Below are positions 46,801-59,101 of a stretch of DNA of 64,000 nucleotides, in pieces. Both the position numbers and the translations under genes were made by a program. The notes under the pieces were generated by a model. It had not been told where the DNA came from and did not search any database. It was given only the letters and a program-made list of their open reading frames with translations. The stretch comes from Rhexocercosporidium sp. MPI-PUGE-AT-0058. Lineage: Eukaryota; Ascomycota; Leotiomycetes; Helotiales. Where the stretch lies: NCBI GenBank assembly GCA_020746875.1, contig JAGTJL010000019.1, positions 124,001 through 188,000 on the forward strand, given 5' to 3'. Each line of letters starts with the position of its first letter. Position 1 is the stretch's first letter.

Positions 46801-48010
46801 TTATATATTTAAAAAAAAGCATTATTATATAGAGTTTATAATTAACGTATTTAAAGACTTTTATTAAAAGGCGCATTTATTAAACTCGTTATTAATATTA
46901 ATAAAGACAAGGCATATATCTTACGAAGCTGTTATAATAACTCCGGCTATAAAAGAAAGGAAAGTATATATTACCGCATTTTTTAACGCTATTTTTAAAA
47001 GGGCTATTTTAAAAACTCCGCGGAATTCATTAAAATATATAATAAATATATATTACGTAATATTAAGCAATAAAAAGAGCCTATAATTTTAATTACTTTA
47101 AACGGACTTATAAAAAAATAAGCGCTAAATATTACTTTTATATTAATATAAAATAAAAAAAAGTATCTCGTTATCGCTTAAGATAATATAAGCGGTTAAA
47201 TTAAAGTTAAGGCGCTTGCTTTAAAGAAGGCTAAAGGTATCGCTAATTTCATTTAATAAAATATTATTTACTGACATAAGCTGTTTTAAAAGCTAGTAAT
47301 TAATAGAAGCATAGAAAATATAAACGAAGTCGTTAACTTATTAAATAAAATGGAAATTCGACGAATTTAAATATCGACTTATAACGCGAAAGCTAATAAC
47401 ATAATCAAGCGGGGATATAGCCTTATTAAAAATGCCCTTTTTAAAATAAGAGAAGATTAAATAAGTAACTTATTAGCGGTTTTATTTACTGACCGCACTA
47501 TAATTTATAAACTTATAAGCTATACCCCCTTTTATATAATTTACGGCAAAGAATTAATTCTTCTTATTAAAACACGTTACTTTATTTAAAAAAGCCTCTT
47601 TTTAAAAGATATTAAGAGTATTAACGATTTAATTTACATTCGAACTCTTTAATACTAAATGCGAAATAATAATATAAAGAAAGCTAGGCTTTAAAAGACA
47701 CGCCGTAAATAAAAAGGAAAAGAAGCTTTTAATATAAAAAAGGATATTCGAAATAAGCCGTTATAAGTTAAAGACTTAATTTTTAAGCATGATTTTATTC
47801 GGGAAATCAATATATTAAAAAGTAAAAAGCTTGACTTTTAATAATTAAGATTCTACGAAATTTATAAAGCCTTCCTTAAAAAAAGCTATTATAAACTAAA
47901 AAAGTTAAAAAATAATAATATACTCTTCCGCGGTACTTTTATAATTAATCGCTTTAAGCTGTTTTATAAACAAGAGCGCTTTATTTATTATAAAGACGAC
48001 AAGCTTTTAG
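43850..48010 (+). pseudogene. gypsy pol relic: protease, RT, RNase H, integrase
   Basis: Protease: VTLNSGAEISYI with AAT (43914-43916) replacing the catalytic Asp codon. RT: ILFLNDVNVKELY, the F-x-D-D box with AAC for GAC at 45572-45574; downstream SFKSQFC, VVGYVYNS and LITYFRI, LLAEPLYDLIKKGVKF. RNase H: YKSGF and YNATKREYKGIL near 46150-46200, then ILTRWLA-stop-IRLFDFKV near 46340. Integrase: KKYLVIA-stop-DNISG near 47160, AKGIANFI, ISTYNAKANNIIKRGYSLI near 47380, and a SYTPFYIIYGKELIL stretch near 47530. The domain order RT-RH-INT identifies Ty3/gypsy. Both catalytic-Asp changes are G-to-A, as RIP gives. Confidence 0.88.
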
Positions 48011-48039
48011 CGACAACTTAATATAATAATAATAAAGAT

Positions 48040-51000
48040 TAACCTAAACCCAGTCTCGAGGAGCGAAATTTACAGGGCCTTAAAGACCTTAAAGAGCTTA
48101 TAAGACAAGTTATACGGAATAATAAAATTATTATTAAAATACTTAAAAGGCTAACTCACGCGGAATAAAGTTAATATTAAGTCGTTACTTACTTTTCCAG
48201 CGAGTAACTTAATCGCTACGACTAATATCACTAATTACTCTTTATTATAATTCTCATAACTCGTCGCTTAGCGTTATTAAACGCTAAACTGTAACAAGGA
48301 CGTACCTTTTATACTTTACGAAAGGGATAAAGATTAAGGCATAATAATAAAGACATATACTAAAACATTAAAAGCTCTCCCTTAAATAACGAAAAATCCT
48401 CTTAATACTTTAAATATTATTTACGCTTATAAATACCTTTTAATTGCATTTATAAGTCGTTCCGTAATAATAATATTAGCATCCCAGTCGAGCTAAACAG
48501 TATGTTTACGGTAGCTGCCCTTCGAATAATTCAGTATTACTGACGCTAGACGTATAAGCTCGAAAGCTTATAAATATAATAATTATTAATATATTATAAA
48601 ACTAAAAAAGCCCTTAAGAAACTCAGAGAAAGTTTTAGCCCTGTAAAATAATTTAATTAAATTAAGTCGACTATAGCTTACGCTATAAAAGAATAGAATT
48701 TAATTAAGTATTTACTTTTTATTAAATTTTATAAAGAATTAAATAATAAGTCAAATAAGGTTCCTTCGACGAGCTATTTCGGAGCGTTAATAGTCTTAAT
48801 ATATTAATAAGCCAGGCGCTGAAGACAATAACCCCCCGAAATACACTGCCGAAGTAAGCTTATATAATAAGTCTTTAAAAGTAATTAAAAACCAGAAATT
48901 CTTCCTTAATATTACTTAAATATTTTATAATAAAAAAGATTTACTTTAATTAAAACAGTTCTTAAGATTATAATAAATAAGCTATTAATTTAAAAAGAAG
49001 ATATATAATAACTAAAAGATTACGCGTAATTAGACGACTTAAGATTTAAAAGAGCTTATAAGGCTAAATAAATAAAACTAATTTATATACTTAAATGAAT
49101 AATAAAGCGCGCGACAAGCTATAGGTTATTATAAAAGAAATAAGCTATTATAACTGCCTTATATCGATAATAAAAATCGTTAAATTTATTATTAATAATA
49201 TAAAAAGTTTATTTAAATATTAATAACTCTAATATAACGTGCTTAAAAACAGAGCTTAATACTCCGAGATTATAACGGTTAAGCTAAAGATAAGTAAAAT
49301 AAGTACGGCTAATAAATTATAAATCTTTAGCTTTTTTATATTTCTCTTACGCCTTTAATCTTTTATATTATAAGTGCTTTATTTTTAATTAAACTATCGG
49401 TCCTCGAAAATCAGCGGTCGAGTTGTCGTAAGCCTAAAGTTTAACGTAAAAGTTATTATTAAATTCTATGAATTCTCTTAATCGACGGCTGCTAAGTCTA
49501 GGCCCTTACGCTACCTAAGTATTAATAATAATAACTTAATTAAAAGTAAAAGTATAAAACAATAGATTAAATACTATAACAGGCCGAGCCTACCTTAAGC
49601 TATTTTAAGCAACGCATCGAAATACTAAAGTAATAACGACTTTATTTCCTTAGAGTTTCGGTTAACTAATTTTAAAATAATAAGATAAGTAGAACTACTT
49701 TATATAAAAGAAGATTTTAATTAATCTGAATTATACGCCTCTTCTCTAATCGTTTCGAAATCTCGCTTATCGGAATTTAAATATTATTATTATAGTTTTA
49801 TTATAATAATAACTTTATAAAGGACTTAAACAGGTAAATAATGCCTTATTATAAGTACTTAAGTCATTTATAAGTATTCTTTTGACTTTGTCCCTATAAA
49901 GCTGTCTCTTATTAAATAAATTAATTAAACTTTAAGTTAAGAGCTTTCCTTAGCCAAATATCAGTCCTCGAACCCTTAAACTAAGAACATTAATCGACTA
50001 AGAAAGAATATTATTATTTCTGCCTTTAAGATATATTTATTTCTTTTTTAAACTTAAAATCCGACTTAGCTTATACCGGCTTATAAAGGTATTCGGGGTA
50101 TGTTTTTATTACCTTTAAAGTCATTATAAAGTTATATTAATATAAAGTTCTTTAAAAAGAAACCTTACTTTTAAATAAAAGAAGTTACTTTAATAAGAAA
50201 GGACTTCCGGAAAGCTCGATATTATTAATTTAAAGGTTGCTTATAATATAATTAATAAAAGCTTAAAACAAGTAATAAAATTAAAAACACTTCTTATTTT
50301 AATAAGGCGATTAAAGCTGCGCTTTTAATTTAAGTCTTTAAATTATATCGAAGGATTATTAAGATTTAAAAGTTAGCGATATCGAACGAGAAGGAACTTA
50401 TCTTTAACTTCTTACTTTTCTTAGCTAATTAATAATAAGAAGCAAGTCGACGGAAAGCGACGACGAAGGCGGTTTAAGATAACTTATAGCTTATTAAAGC
50501 TTTAAGGGTTATTTTTAAGAAGCTTTTACCCCGTAACCTGCCGCCAAAAAAAAAAAGAGACCGCGAGGAAGACTAAGTAGCTTAAAGTTAATATATAAAA
50601 TATAATATTTTTTCTCTTTTTCTTTTAAATATAATAAATCTCAGCCGCTTATAATAATTTACTTATTTATTAAAGAATAATAGGAAAATATAATAAGAAG
50701 TTATTAAAGTATTATCGGCGCTTTTATTTAATATAATAACTATTAAAATAAAAAGAAGGAGAATTACTTAAGACCGACTTCGTTACTATTTAATATCGAC
50801 TTATTAAAAAAGTAAGAATAAAAAAAAAAAGATAAAAGTAAAAAAGAAACTTAATTAAGTTAACAAAAGAAATACTCCGATTAGCTTCTTTTTACTTTTT
50901 TATTATACTTCGAACCTTAAAGGTAAAAAGACTGTCTTTCGACTACCTATTTACTTTTAACTTTATATATTTATATATTCTTACTTTTTTAATATGCCTT

Positions 51001-51640
51001 TAATATATTTCCTTTTATTTTTAATAATAATTAAGAAATTAAAAAGGTTTATAAAAGATTTATTAAAGTAAAAGTATAAAAAAGAAGCGAGGTCGTTAAA
51101 AACACGCTAACTTAAAGTATAAAGGAATATCGACGAATTCGACGCGTTATAAGGATTAATTTTTATTTTATAAAAAAAGTCAGTCTTTACGTTGTAAAAA
51201 AAGAAGTCAGGAATTCATTTAAAATATTAATTATACGTCGATTTATCTTAAAAGAATTACTTTAATTTTATTAAAATTAAAGTTTACTTAAATATAATGT
51301 TTAAAAAGGCAAATTTAAGCGGCAAAAATAATACGATAAGTATTAAGAAGTATAAAAAGACTAATATAAGTATAAAGAAACGCGTAAAGCCTTTTTAAGA
51401 ATATTATAAAAAAAAGTAATAAAGTTATTAAAAAGGAAAAGAAAGAAAAAAGAGTAATAAAATAAAAGATAATATTTAAGAGTATTAAGCGAGACGATTA
51501 TTTGCTTTTAAAGGTAAGGTATAAGTCACCTGACATTTACCTGTCCTTATTTAAATACATTTTCCTTTAAGTATTTAAAGCTTTAAAGCTATAATATTAA
51601 TTTTTATTTCTTTACTCGAGGTCGAGCATGAGTTTTTTAA
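48040..51640 (+). other. unexplained 3.6-kb region between pol and the 3' LTR
   Basis: A plus relic frame continues after integrase: SLEERNLQGLKDLKELIRQV near 48050, then VELNSMFTVAALRIIQYY near 48495, FYKELNNKSNKVPSTSYFG near 48735. From about 50500 the sequence becomes Lys/Glu-codon-like and very A-rich. It could be an additional retrotransposon ORF or a nested insertion. I recognise neither a chromodomain nor an envelope-like protein. Confidence 0.45.
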
Positions 51641-51652
51641 GAGGGGGACGTA

Positions 51653-51932
51653 TATGGTGGGGTTGACTTCAGAGGCCTATTTATTACGTAATTGAGCTGC
51701 ATCTTATTATATTTAAGATAGCCTTTAGGGCAACATCTTTTAATAACACAACGATTTTTATTATTATAACTTTTCCTTTTTATTTAAATTATACCTTTCC
51801 CCTCCCTTAATAAATTATATACTTTAGATATATAATATCTTAAGTACTCGTTAAATAAGTATTTCCTACGGTTACCCTCCGGCACTTGCTTTACTACCCT
51901 CTTATTGTTTATTTGGTGTTTTCCCCTCCACA
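51653..51932 (+). repeat. gypsy 3' LTR
   Basis: 280 bp ending TTTTCCCCTCCACA, followed by the target duplication ATAC. It is better preserved than the 5' copy at its right end. Confidence 0.9.
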
Positions 51933-51936
51933 ATAC

Positions 51937-54900
51937 TACGGTAAAATTACCTTCGCTTAGTCCGATCGGGCTGCTATACTTCTTTATAGTCTTCTTTATT
52001 TTAAATTATAACGGCCTAGTCTATTCATTCTTATTAAAAATCGTTTTAAAGCGCGTGCGCTAAAAGAGTTGGCCTTAGTTAATACCGGGAAAAGGTTAGC
52101 CGGTAAATAAGGCTATAATAAGATTTACCTTTATTTTAATTTATTTACCTCTTTTAATAATAGGCAAATTTTATTTATAAATGGCGATTTTCTAACTTAA
52201 TCTAACACTAAGCCCTCCGCCTCCGAGAAGTATTACGAGGTTATTAAAACACTTCTTTTTAAACCGAGAGAAGATAATAAGACTTTATAAGTAGCTGTAA
52301 ATGACGTTTATTTTCGGCTTTTATTTCCTTTTATTAACGTCTTCTACTTTTTCGCCTTCGATTTAGGGGGTTTATAGCCTATCACTCATAGAATTGCCGT
52401 ATAATTAAACGGTGGCCACCCCTAGACTTTACTTATAATCGTGCTATTATAGATTATTATTATAATAAAAACGTTAACGCTAAAGTTTTAAGAGTTATAA
52501 ATTTTAAAGCACTTTCTTTACTTATTTACTCATAAAACGACAATAAACCCTTTAATATGTTTCGCGGCCATCCGTGTAATTACTTTACTTTTATATAGGC
52601 GCGTCTCGCTAGCGGCCCGCTATAAAAAACTAAAAGAATCGTTAATAAATGCCTTTAATTAAGTATAATTATAAAGACTTAAAATGAGTATACTTTTCTT
52701 AACGCAGCATTTCGCTGCTTTCCTAAGGCAGGCCTGCTCTTACTTTATAAAAGCTATTAACGAGTCATTTAATTTCATTAAAGCATTACGTATCGGTAAC
52801 CCGCTAGCGTTAGATCTCGAAGAGTATCTTACTTACTTTTTAATTAAAATCAACTTTATTAAGGAACTTAAGAATTTTATTATTTTTCTTATTACTTCTA
52901 GCTTATTATTAGACAATTATTATCCTAACATATATTGTGAGTTTAATATGAAAAAGGTAAGTAAATTTAACGAAAATATAGTCTTCCGCCCTCGAGATAT
53001 TTTCCGACTATTATATAAAGACGCTTACCTCTAAATATATAAAGATGAGGTACACTTAAAGGACCCGGAAATTCTATTCTTACCCTCGGGATCAATAAAA
53101 ATAATCGAGGATAGTTTCTTAAAGCTTTTCGTGACGCTTAACACGTAATTAATTAATAAAATAATAAATCTCTACCACTAGTTCTTTCTCGACTTATACT
53201 ACGATTAAAAAGCGTTTCGCTTAAATAATATTTGCCTTCTCTACTTACGCAAAAGACCTCGGTACCGCTTGTCTTATAAGCACTACATTTATTTAAACTG
53301 CATTCGAGATTTTTAAATATAAAATAAATATAACCCGTAACTTTATAAATCGAAGAGTTACGTCTTTTATAAAACAAGTACATTTAATATAGTTATTAAA
53401 GATTTTCCTCTTACGGCTGGCATTTGCCTCTTAACGTTTAATAAGAGCGGAGTAAGAGGTCTTGTTACTCTCGAATACTTATAGCTTCTTTAAAATAAAA
53501 TTAACTTATTTTACTTAATATAAGAGAATTTCGACGTCGTCTTTAGCATAAGTATTGGCAAGGTTAGTTTTACCTCCTAAAACTTTATAACTAATTAGTA
53601 TTAAGTAGGATTATTGCCATAAGGTTATTTATATACGACTAGACAGTCGAGCAAGTCATAGAAAATCTCGAGCGTTATATAAAGTTAGCATTTTAACCTT
53701 ATTCGTTATAAAATACCGACATCCTATTAGTTTTATAAATCTTATAAATAATTGACTTTATAGTTTTATATCTCGTAAACAGCTGCTATTCGGTAAATAA
53801 CCTGGAAGCGGCCTTACAAAAAGCATTTAAAAGCAGTCGGAGCATAATAGACTATTCGAACGCTACTAGAACCGGGACGTGCGTCGGCTTACTAATTACA
53901 ACCATTTATAACACGTCGATATATATCTTTATAAATTATAACGGAATTAAGGCAAGGAGTCGTAATTATAATATAATCTATATATGGGCTCTATATATTA
54001 ATTAATAATAAGTAGGCTATTATGTCTTTAGTCTGAGCGATGGCTCGTCGCGTGTCCTACTATAAAAAATATAAGTTTCTATCGATTAGATTTAACTTAA
54101 ATTAATATAAAGACAGCGCCCGGTATAGATCTACCGCACCTTTATAAGTATTTTCTTTATAATAAAGTATATTTAAAGCTTATATACTAATTACTTCAAA
54201 CTAAAAAACATAACCGGACTAAAGACTTTTTAAGACGACGGCTTATAAGAAAATGACCCCAGAAATCTTACTTTAAAAGAGACGGCAGTTATATATCCGT
54301 CTATTAATAAGCCAAGTCTCGTGATATTACTAAGAACGGAATCGTCTCGCCTTAATAATATCCCACATATGTCGCCGTCTCGCGATATCTTTTAAAATGG
54401 CTTTATTATAAAACTATTACGCGTATTTAAATTATCTTTTAATAGTATTCGTAATTATAAATTCTGTAGCCGTCGACGCGAGAACCGTAAAAAGTAATAC
54501 TTTCGGTTCGATATGGAATTTAATAACTTAGAGCCCGCTTTAGACGATATAATAAAGATGTAGGAACTTAAGGAGGCAGCTCGAGCCGCTATCTACGGAT
54601 CTCCGGAGTTAAAGCGATTTACACGTTATATTATAGCGGAGTTATTTGTCTTCTAGTTAAATTATAATCCGTTAAAAGAGAATGAAAAGTATTTTTATGT
54701 AAAACGAATATTATGTCGTCGGCGTATTAATCACCTTACTTTTAATGTCCTAATAGAACAGTTAACTAAAGGGTTAATTAAATTCTTTATTTAAAATCAT
54801 TTAATAAAAGGCTTAATCGATAACTTATAATTAAATACAAAGGGAAACTTTAGTAAAAGAGTTTTTATAAAGCTTAGCAATAAGCGATTTACTTTTGTTA

Positions 54901-55130
54901 TTTAATTATGATAAAGGAATGTAAATCCGTATAATATTAGCGGCTCTCCCTTTATTATTAATACGCTTATATTAGCTCAAGAGTTAAGCGCACCCTTTAG
55001 AATATCGAATTATTAAAAGAAGAAGAGGAGGGAATTTATAAATGCTTTTTATAAAAAGCGTTAACGTATAACGTAAATATAACGTAAGCTTCTCGGGCTT
55101 TAATTAAATAATATATTAATAAACCCTTAA
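51937..55130 (+). pseudogene. patatin-like phospholipase with internal RING, 3' segment
   Basis: About 1,040 codons readable in one frame from the gypsy target site. An N-terminal unknown region (YFFAFDLGGL near 52345; an uninterrupted 116-codon stretch at 52684-53034) precedes a RING-like Cys pattern with several Cys turned to Tyr (LRKRPRYRL near 53240). A patatin domain follows: SGVRGLVTLEYL near 53450, NFDVVFSISIG with the nucleophile-elbow Ser codon at 53551-53553, TCVGLLITTIYN near 53880, YIFINYNGIKARSRN, and ENDPRNLTLKE near 54250 where the DGG box precedes. The tail has YNISGSPF near 54930. Patatin proteins are acyl hydrolases; some fungal ones are NLR-associated effectors. Stops are RIP-type and the gene is dead. 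Confidence 0.85.
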
Positions 55131-57000
55131 GAAAAGATTTTCTTTTAAAGTAAAAATGTTAATTATCTCTTTATATTTATTGATTTTAGTCAGTCGTTTC
55201 TTTAAGTCACTACTTATTATAACATTTAGGCAAAACACTAGACAAGAGCTATTAATTAATTTCTTTATTTACTTTATTTAAAGAATAATAACTTATTTCG
55301 ATAAGAACTTAGCTTTAAAGACATATAAATAGTTAGAAATTTTTTAAATCTTTACTATTTCCTAATTTCTCGCGTATAACCTCTTACTTAAAAGTTTAAT
55401 ATTCTTATTATAAATAAAAGTAAAGCTTTTTAACGAAGGTATATATATAAAGAACTCGTTTTAATCTTCTTATATTTAATCCTCTGTCTTTTTACTCTTT
55501 TAAATAAATTTTTTATTAATAACTATAAATTTTATAACTAGAAAATTAAGAAAGTCTTTTAAATGACTTAGCCGTGCGGTAGTAAAGCTTAAATATTCGA
55601 TATTTTAATATTAGTTATAGCTAAGATCGTCCGAAGAAGTAATAAGGGTTATTTTAATATTTATAAATTTAGTTTTATAAGCCTAATTAATAAAAGCGAC
55701 GTAATATATATTAATATTAAAGTTAAAGTAAGCGTTTTATTAATTCTTTAAAGCGTTAATAAAAAAGAGCGGATAGTATTTTAAAGCGTGCATACAAAAC
55801 TCGTGGTTAACGTATAAAACGCTTAGTATTTGGCCTTAAAACTTAAAGTGTTATATATACTCGTTTTTAGCCGTCTCGAAACCGCTGGCATCCACAATAT
55901 TATATGTCTTTCTAATAATATCGTGAAAGTAAATAATAAAAAGGATATAAAGTTCTTTACACATAAACTTCTAAATAAACAATCGAATCTCTTTTAATAG
56001 GCGAGGGAAAAGGCGGAATTTTAATTATAATGCTATTATTAAAAATAGAGCGGTTACGACGAAAGAGCTGCGCTTATATATTATAACTTATACGTGCCTC
56101 GAGAATTAATAAGTCTTTTTATTTATAACGTATATAAGACTGCTTAAACTTACGAAGTAAATAGGAGGGATATTGCGTTATAAGAAAATTCTTTACTTAT
56201 TTCTACGATTTATAATATTAATACCTCAGGCATACGATATTCTGCTTCAACTAACGTAACTAAAGTCCCCGCTAATTTACTTAGCGCACTTTAAACTCAG
56301 TAAATAGACTTCTATAAATTTGAGTTTTAAAACTTTAAGGACATAATCTTTCTAAGTTAAAAGCTTCGTGCTTTCTTTATATTATTAAGCCACTCCTACG
56401 CCAAAATCGGCCGCTTATTTTATTACTTAATAGAAAAGATATAAGCATTAAGTCTTTATAGCTTATTTAAGTAAATTATTTACTCTCAATCACATTAAAT
56501 AATATATTATACGAAGTTAAGTTAAACTTATTTAAGTGCCTAATATAACTTTTAATAATTTAAATTACTACTTTTATTAATAATATAAGTATATATTATT
56601 AATTAACCCCCTTGCCTAAATAATATAAGCGAGTCTCATCCTAAGCATCTTTACTGAGTCTTTTAAAACTGCGAACTGAGTTCGGAACATTACTTTAAAC
56701 CCCTTCGACCGTCTTCTTGCGTTTTTTAAATAAGGGCTGCAGATCCTGACCGGGTGATTATGGAAGTAATTAGGAATTGTGAGATGTTCCTTAGGAGCGA
56801 CGCTCAATTAGGAAACCGTTCATGCGCTGCTTTGCGTTGCGGATAACCATAAGACCGCAGCTCCACTCATTGTTTTACTTAAGTTAATATACGGCGATGT
56901 CTTATAAAGTTTACTTACGGCTTTAATATATTTAAACCCCAAGTCTTTAAATTCGGCCTATAATAAATCAACAACGTCCTTAAATTTATTTAAATCTATA
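55131..57000 (+). pseudogene. RIP tract with an unidentified relic frame (55560-56400)
   Basis: Plus frame: VIAKIVRRSNKGYFNIYKF near 55620, LFSRLETAGIHNIICLS-like text near 55865, AREKAEF near 56000, YDERAALIYYNLYVPREL near 56050. No family recognised. The patch at 56610-56880 has higher GC and an open minus frame of 63 codons (56616-56807) that may be the tail of the minus-strand relic described next. Confidence 0.4.
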
Positions 57001-57149
57001 TACTTTTATTAACCGCTAGACTAAAGTAGACTTAGTTTTTATTAAATTATAATAATATATTATCTTCTTTTACTTATTAATCTCAAGTAAAGTAAAGTAA
57101 TTAATAATAATATTTAATAAATAAATAAATACTTACGACCTTTTAAAAT

Positions 57150-59101
57150 CGTTTATATTCTTATAATTAATCTCTTTCTTTTAGCGGCCAAAAGGTGCTG
57201 AGATTAATATGACCTTATCGTTTATATCTTTCTTATAAAATAAGATATTAATATTAAAATATACAAAAATAAGCCTATTAGTTATCTCGAAAGCAGCATA
57301 TATGTCCTAGCAGTTAAGCTATTCTATAAAGCGTAACCTGTCGAACACGCCATTTAAAAGCTTAATTATACTATTTATAATAATAGAATCGTTTTCGCCG
57401 AATAAGTACTTGCCGAGAATATAACTGACCCCTTCGATAACGCGATCGAGAGTAGTATTTAAATAGCTTTAAGGTACAGGTTCCTGTGATTTATTAATAT
57501 AAGTTATTAAACAGCTAGCCAGACATTAACTTACTTTCTCGAAACCGTACTTCGCTCGTAGGTTTAAGACCTCCTTTAATAGTACGATCCGCGATTTAAG
57601 CGAGTCTAAGAAGTAGAAAAGATAAGGTTTCTCTTCCTTAATTAATAGCCTCACTTACTCATCGATATGCTATCAAAACTTCAAAAAGCCGTATTTATAA
57701 GAAAATATATAATTATAAAAATAGTTTTTATTTAATAAAGCTTTCGCGGACTATATTATAAATAAAAGACATATATAAAAAAAAGAAATAATATAATATA
57801 AATAAAAGCTTAAACCCTTCTTAAATAAGTATTACAAATTAAAAACACTTCATTACTCTTTATTCCTTTTAATAACGACGAGCCCGAAACAACTTTATAT
57901 AATACTTCTAAATGTCCTTAATAAGCCACTTAAGACTATTAATTGTTTTACTCGTTGCATTCATTTTAAACAAAAGGTATTTATTTATAAAACCGCTTTA
58001 ATAATCAATATTCTTAGGCTCCCTATTGTCGCGACTTTTAATCTACTTAATTAAACGCTTAAAAACTTTAATCGTATGTCCTACATAAATACCTTAAAGT
58101 TAATCTAATCGCTCTTAAAGTCGAGATAAGCGAGTAAATTGTCGGAGAGAACCGGAATTATTATTGTCGTTATTATATTTAAACTCTATATCTTCGTCTT
58201 TTCTTATAATTCTATAAATGTAATTTAGCACTTTATTATTATTAAATTCGTCGACCACAATCGACTGCGTTAAGCCGCCAATATTAATAATTTACTCATT
58301 ATTAAAGTCCTCGATTATAATAGCCTGCATTAGTTTATTAATAGCAAGGCCTTAAGGCATTTCTACCTGGAGTCCTTCTTTATTAAGCTCGAAGCGTACA
58401 TCTTCCTCCTTCTTTATAATAATTATATTATAGTCGACATTTCTTATCGAGACACTTATTACGCTAAGTTCCTCGCCGCTTGTCTCCTTTATAAGTATTA
58501 ATACAATTTCATCTATCGCTACTATTATACTGTCCTCGTCAATTATAGTGCCGGACGCGAGGTCTAAGATATTAACGTAAGTCGAAGCCTCCTCGCGAAT
58601 CGACGTCTTTATATCACTAGGGATAGTCTCTTTAATAATACTGGCTAGAGCTACATCCTCGGCTATATCCTCGCTCGATTGGCCTAGGCCATTAATAAGA
58701 AAGGGTCAAATGCTATTAAAAATAGTCTCTTTAATAATATTAATTAGAGCTACATCCTCGCTTAATAATGCGAAATCGCCGGTAAGCGCGGTATTGTCTA
58801 TAATATTAGCTAGGGCTATGTCCTCGCTCAGTTGGCTTATTAAGACGTCAATAAGAGTAGATAATCGAATGCCACCGAGGATAGTCTCTTTAATAATATT
58901 AGTTAAAGTTACATCTTTACTTAATAGTACGAAATCACCCGTAGGCGCGGTATCGTCCATAATGCTAATTGGCGCTAAGGCTATGTCCTCGCGCTTAAAG
59001 CCGGCCGCATCCATTATAACTACATCGACGTCAGTCGCAGGTAGTAGTCCGTCCGTAATAATGCCCTCGCTTATAATAATATCTTAAGTTTAAGAAGCCA
59101 T
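57150..59101 (-). pseudogene. relic gene with N-terminal acidic repeats, unidentified
   Basis: Possible ATG at 59101 (MAS, then RIP-type stops). From 59014 to 58706 an uninterrupted stretch carries internal repeats of the type LLSEDVALxNIIKETI and LSEDIALANIIDNTALTGDF. More acidic Ile/Asp/Glu-rich sequence follows to about 58150. A helical-looking frame continues at 57700-57160 (EEKPYLFYFLDSLKSRIV, LKEVLNLRAKYGFEKV, DRVIEGVSYILGKYLFGEN). I cannot assign a family; it has the look of a large multi-domain protein's N-terminal region. Confidence 0.45.

Larger units (their letters stand above)
39357..51932 (+). mobile_element. Ty3/gypsy LTR retrotransposon, RIP-degraded, 12.6 kb
   Basis: Two 280-bp LTRs in direct orientation (39357-39636, 51653-51932) start TGTGG (TATGG in the RIPed 3' copy) and end CCACA (TTATA in the 5' copy). 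The 4-bp target duplication ATAC lies at 39353-39356 and 51933-51936. Inside, in plus orientation, are a gag relic, a zinc-knuckle-like box, protease, reverse transcriptase, RNase H and integrase, in Ty3/gypsy order. A polypurine tract AAGAGGGGGACG precedes the 3' LTR. About 3.6 kb between integrase and 3' LTR is unexplained. The element splits a patatin-RING pseudogene. Confidence 0.92.
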
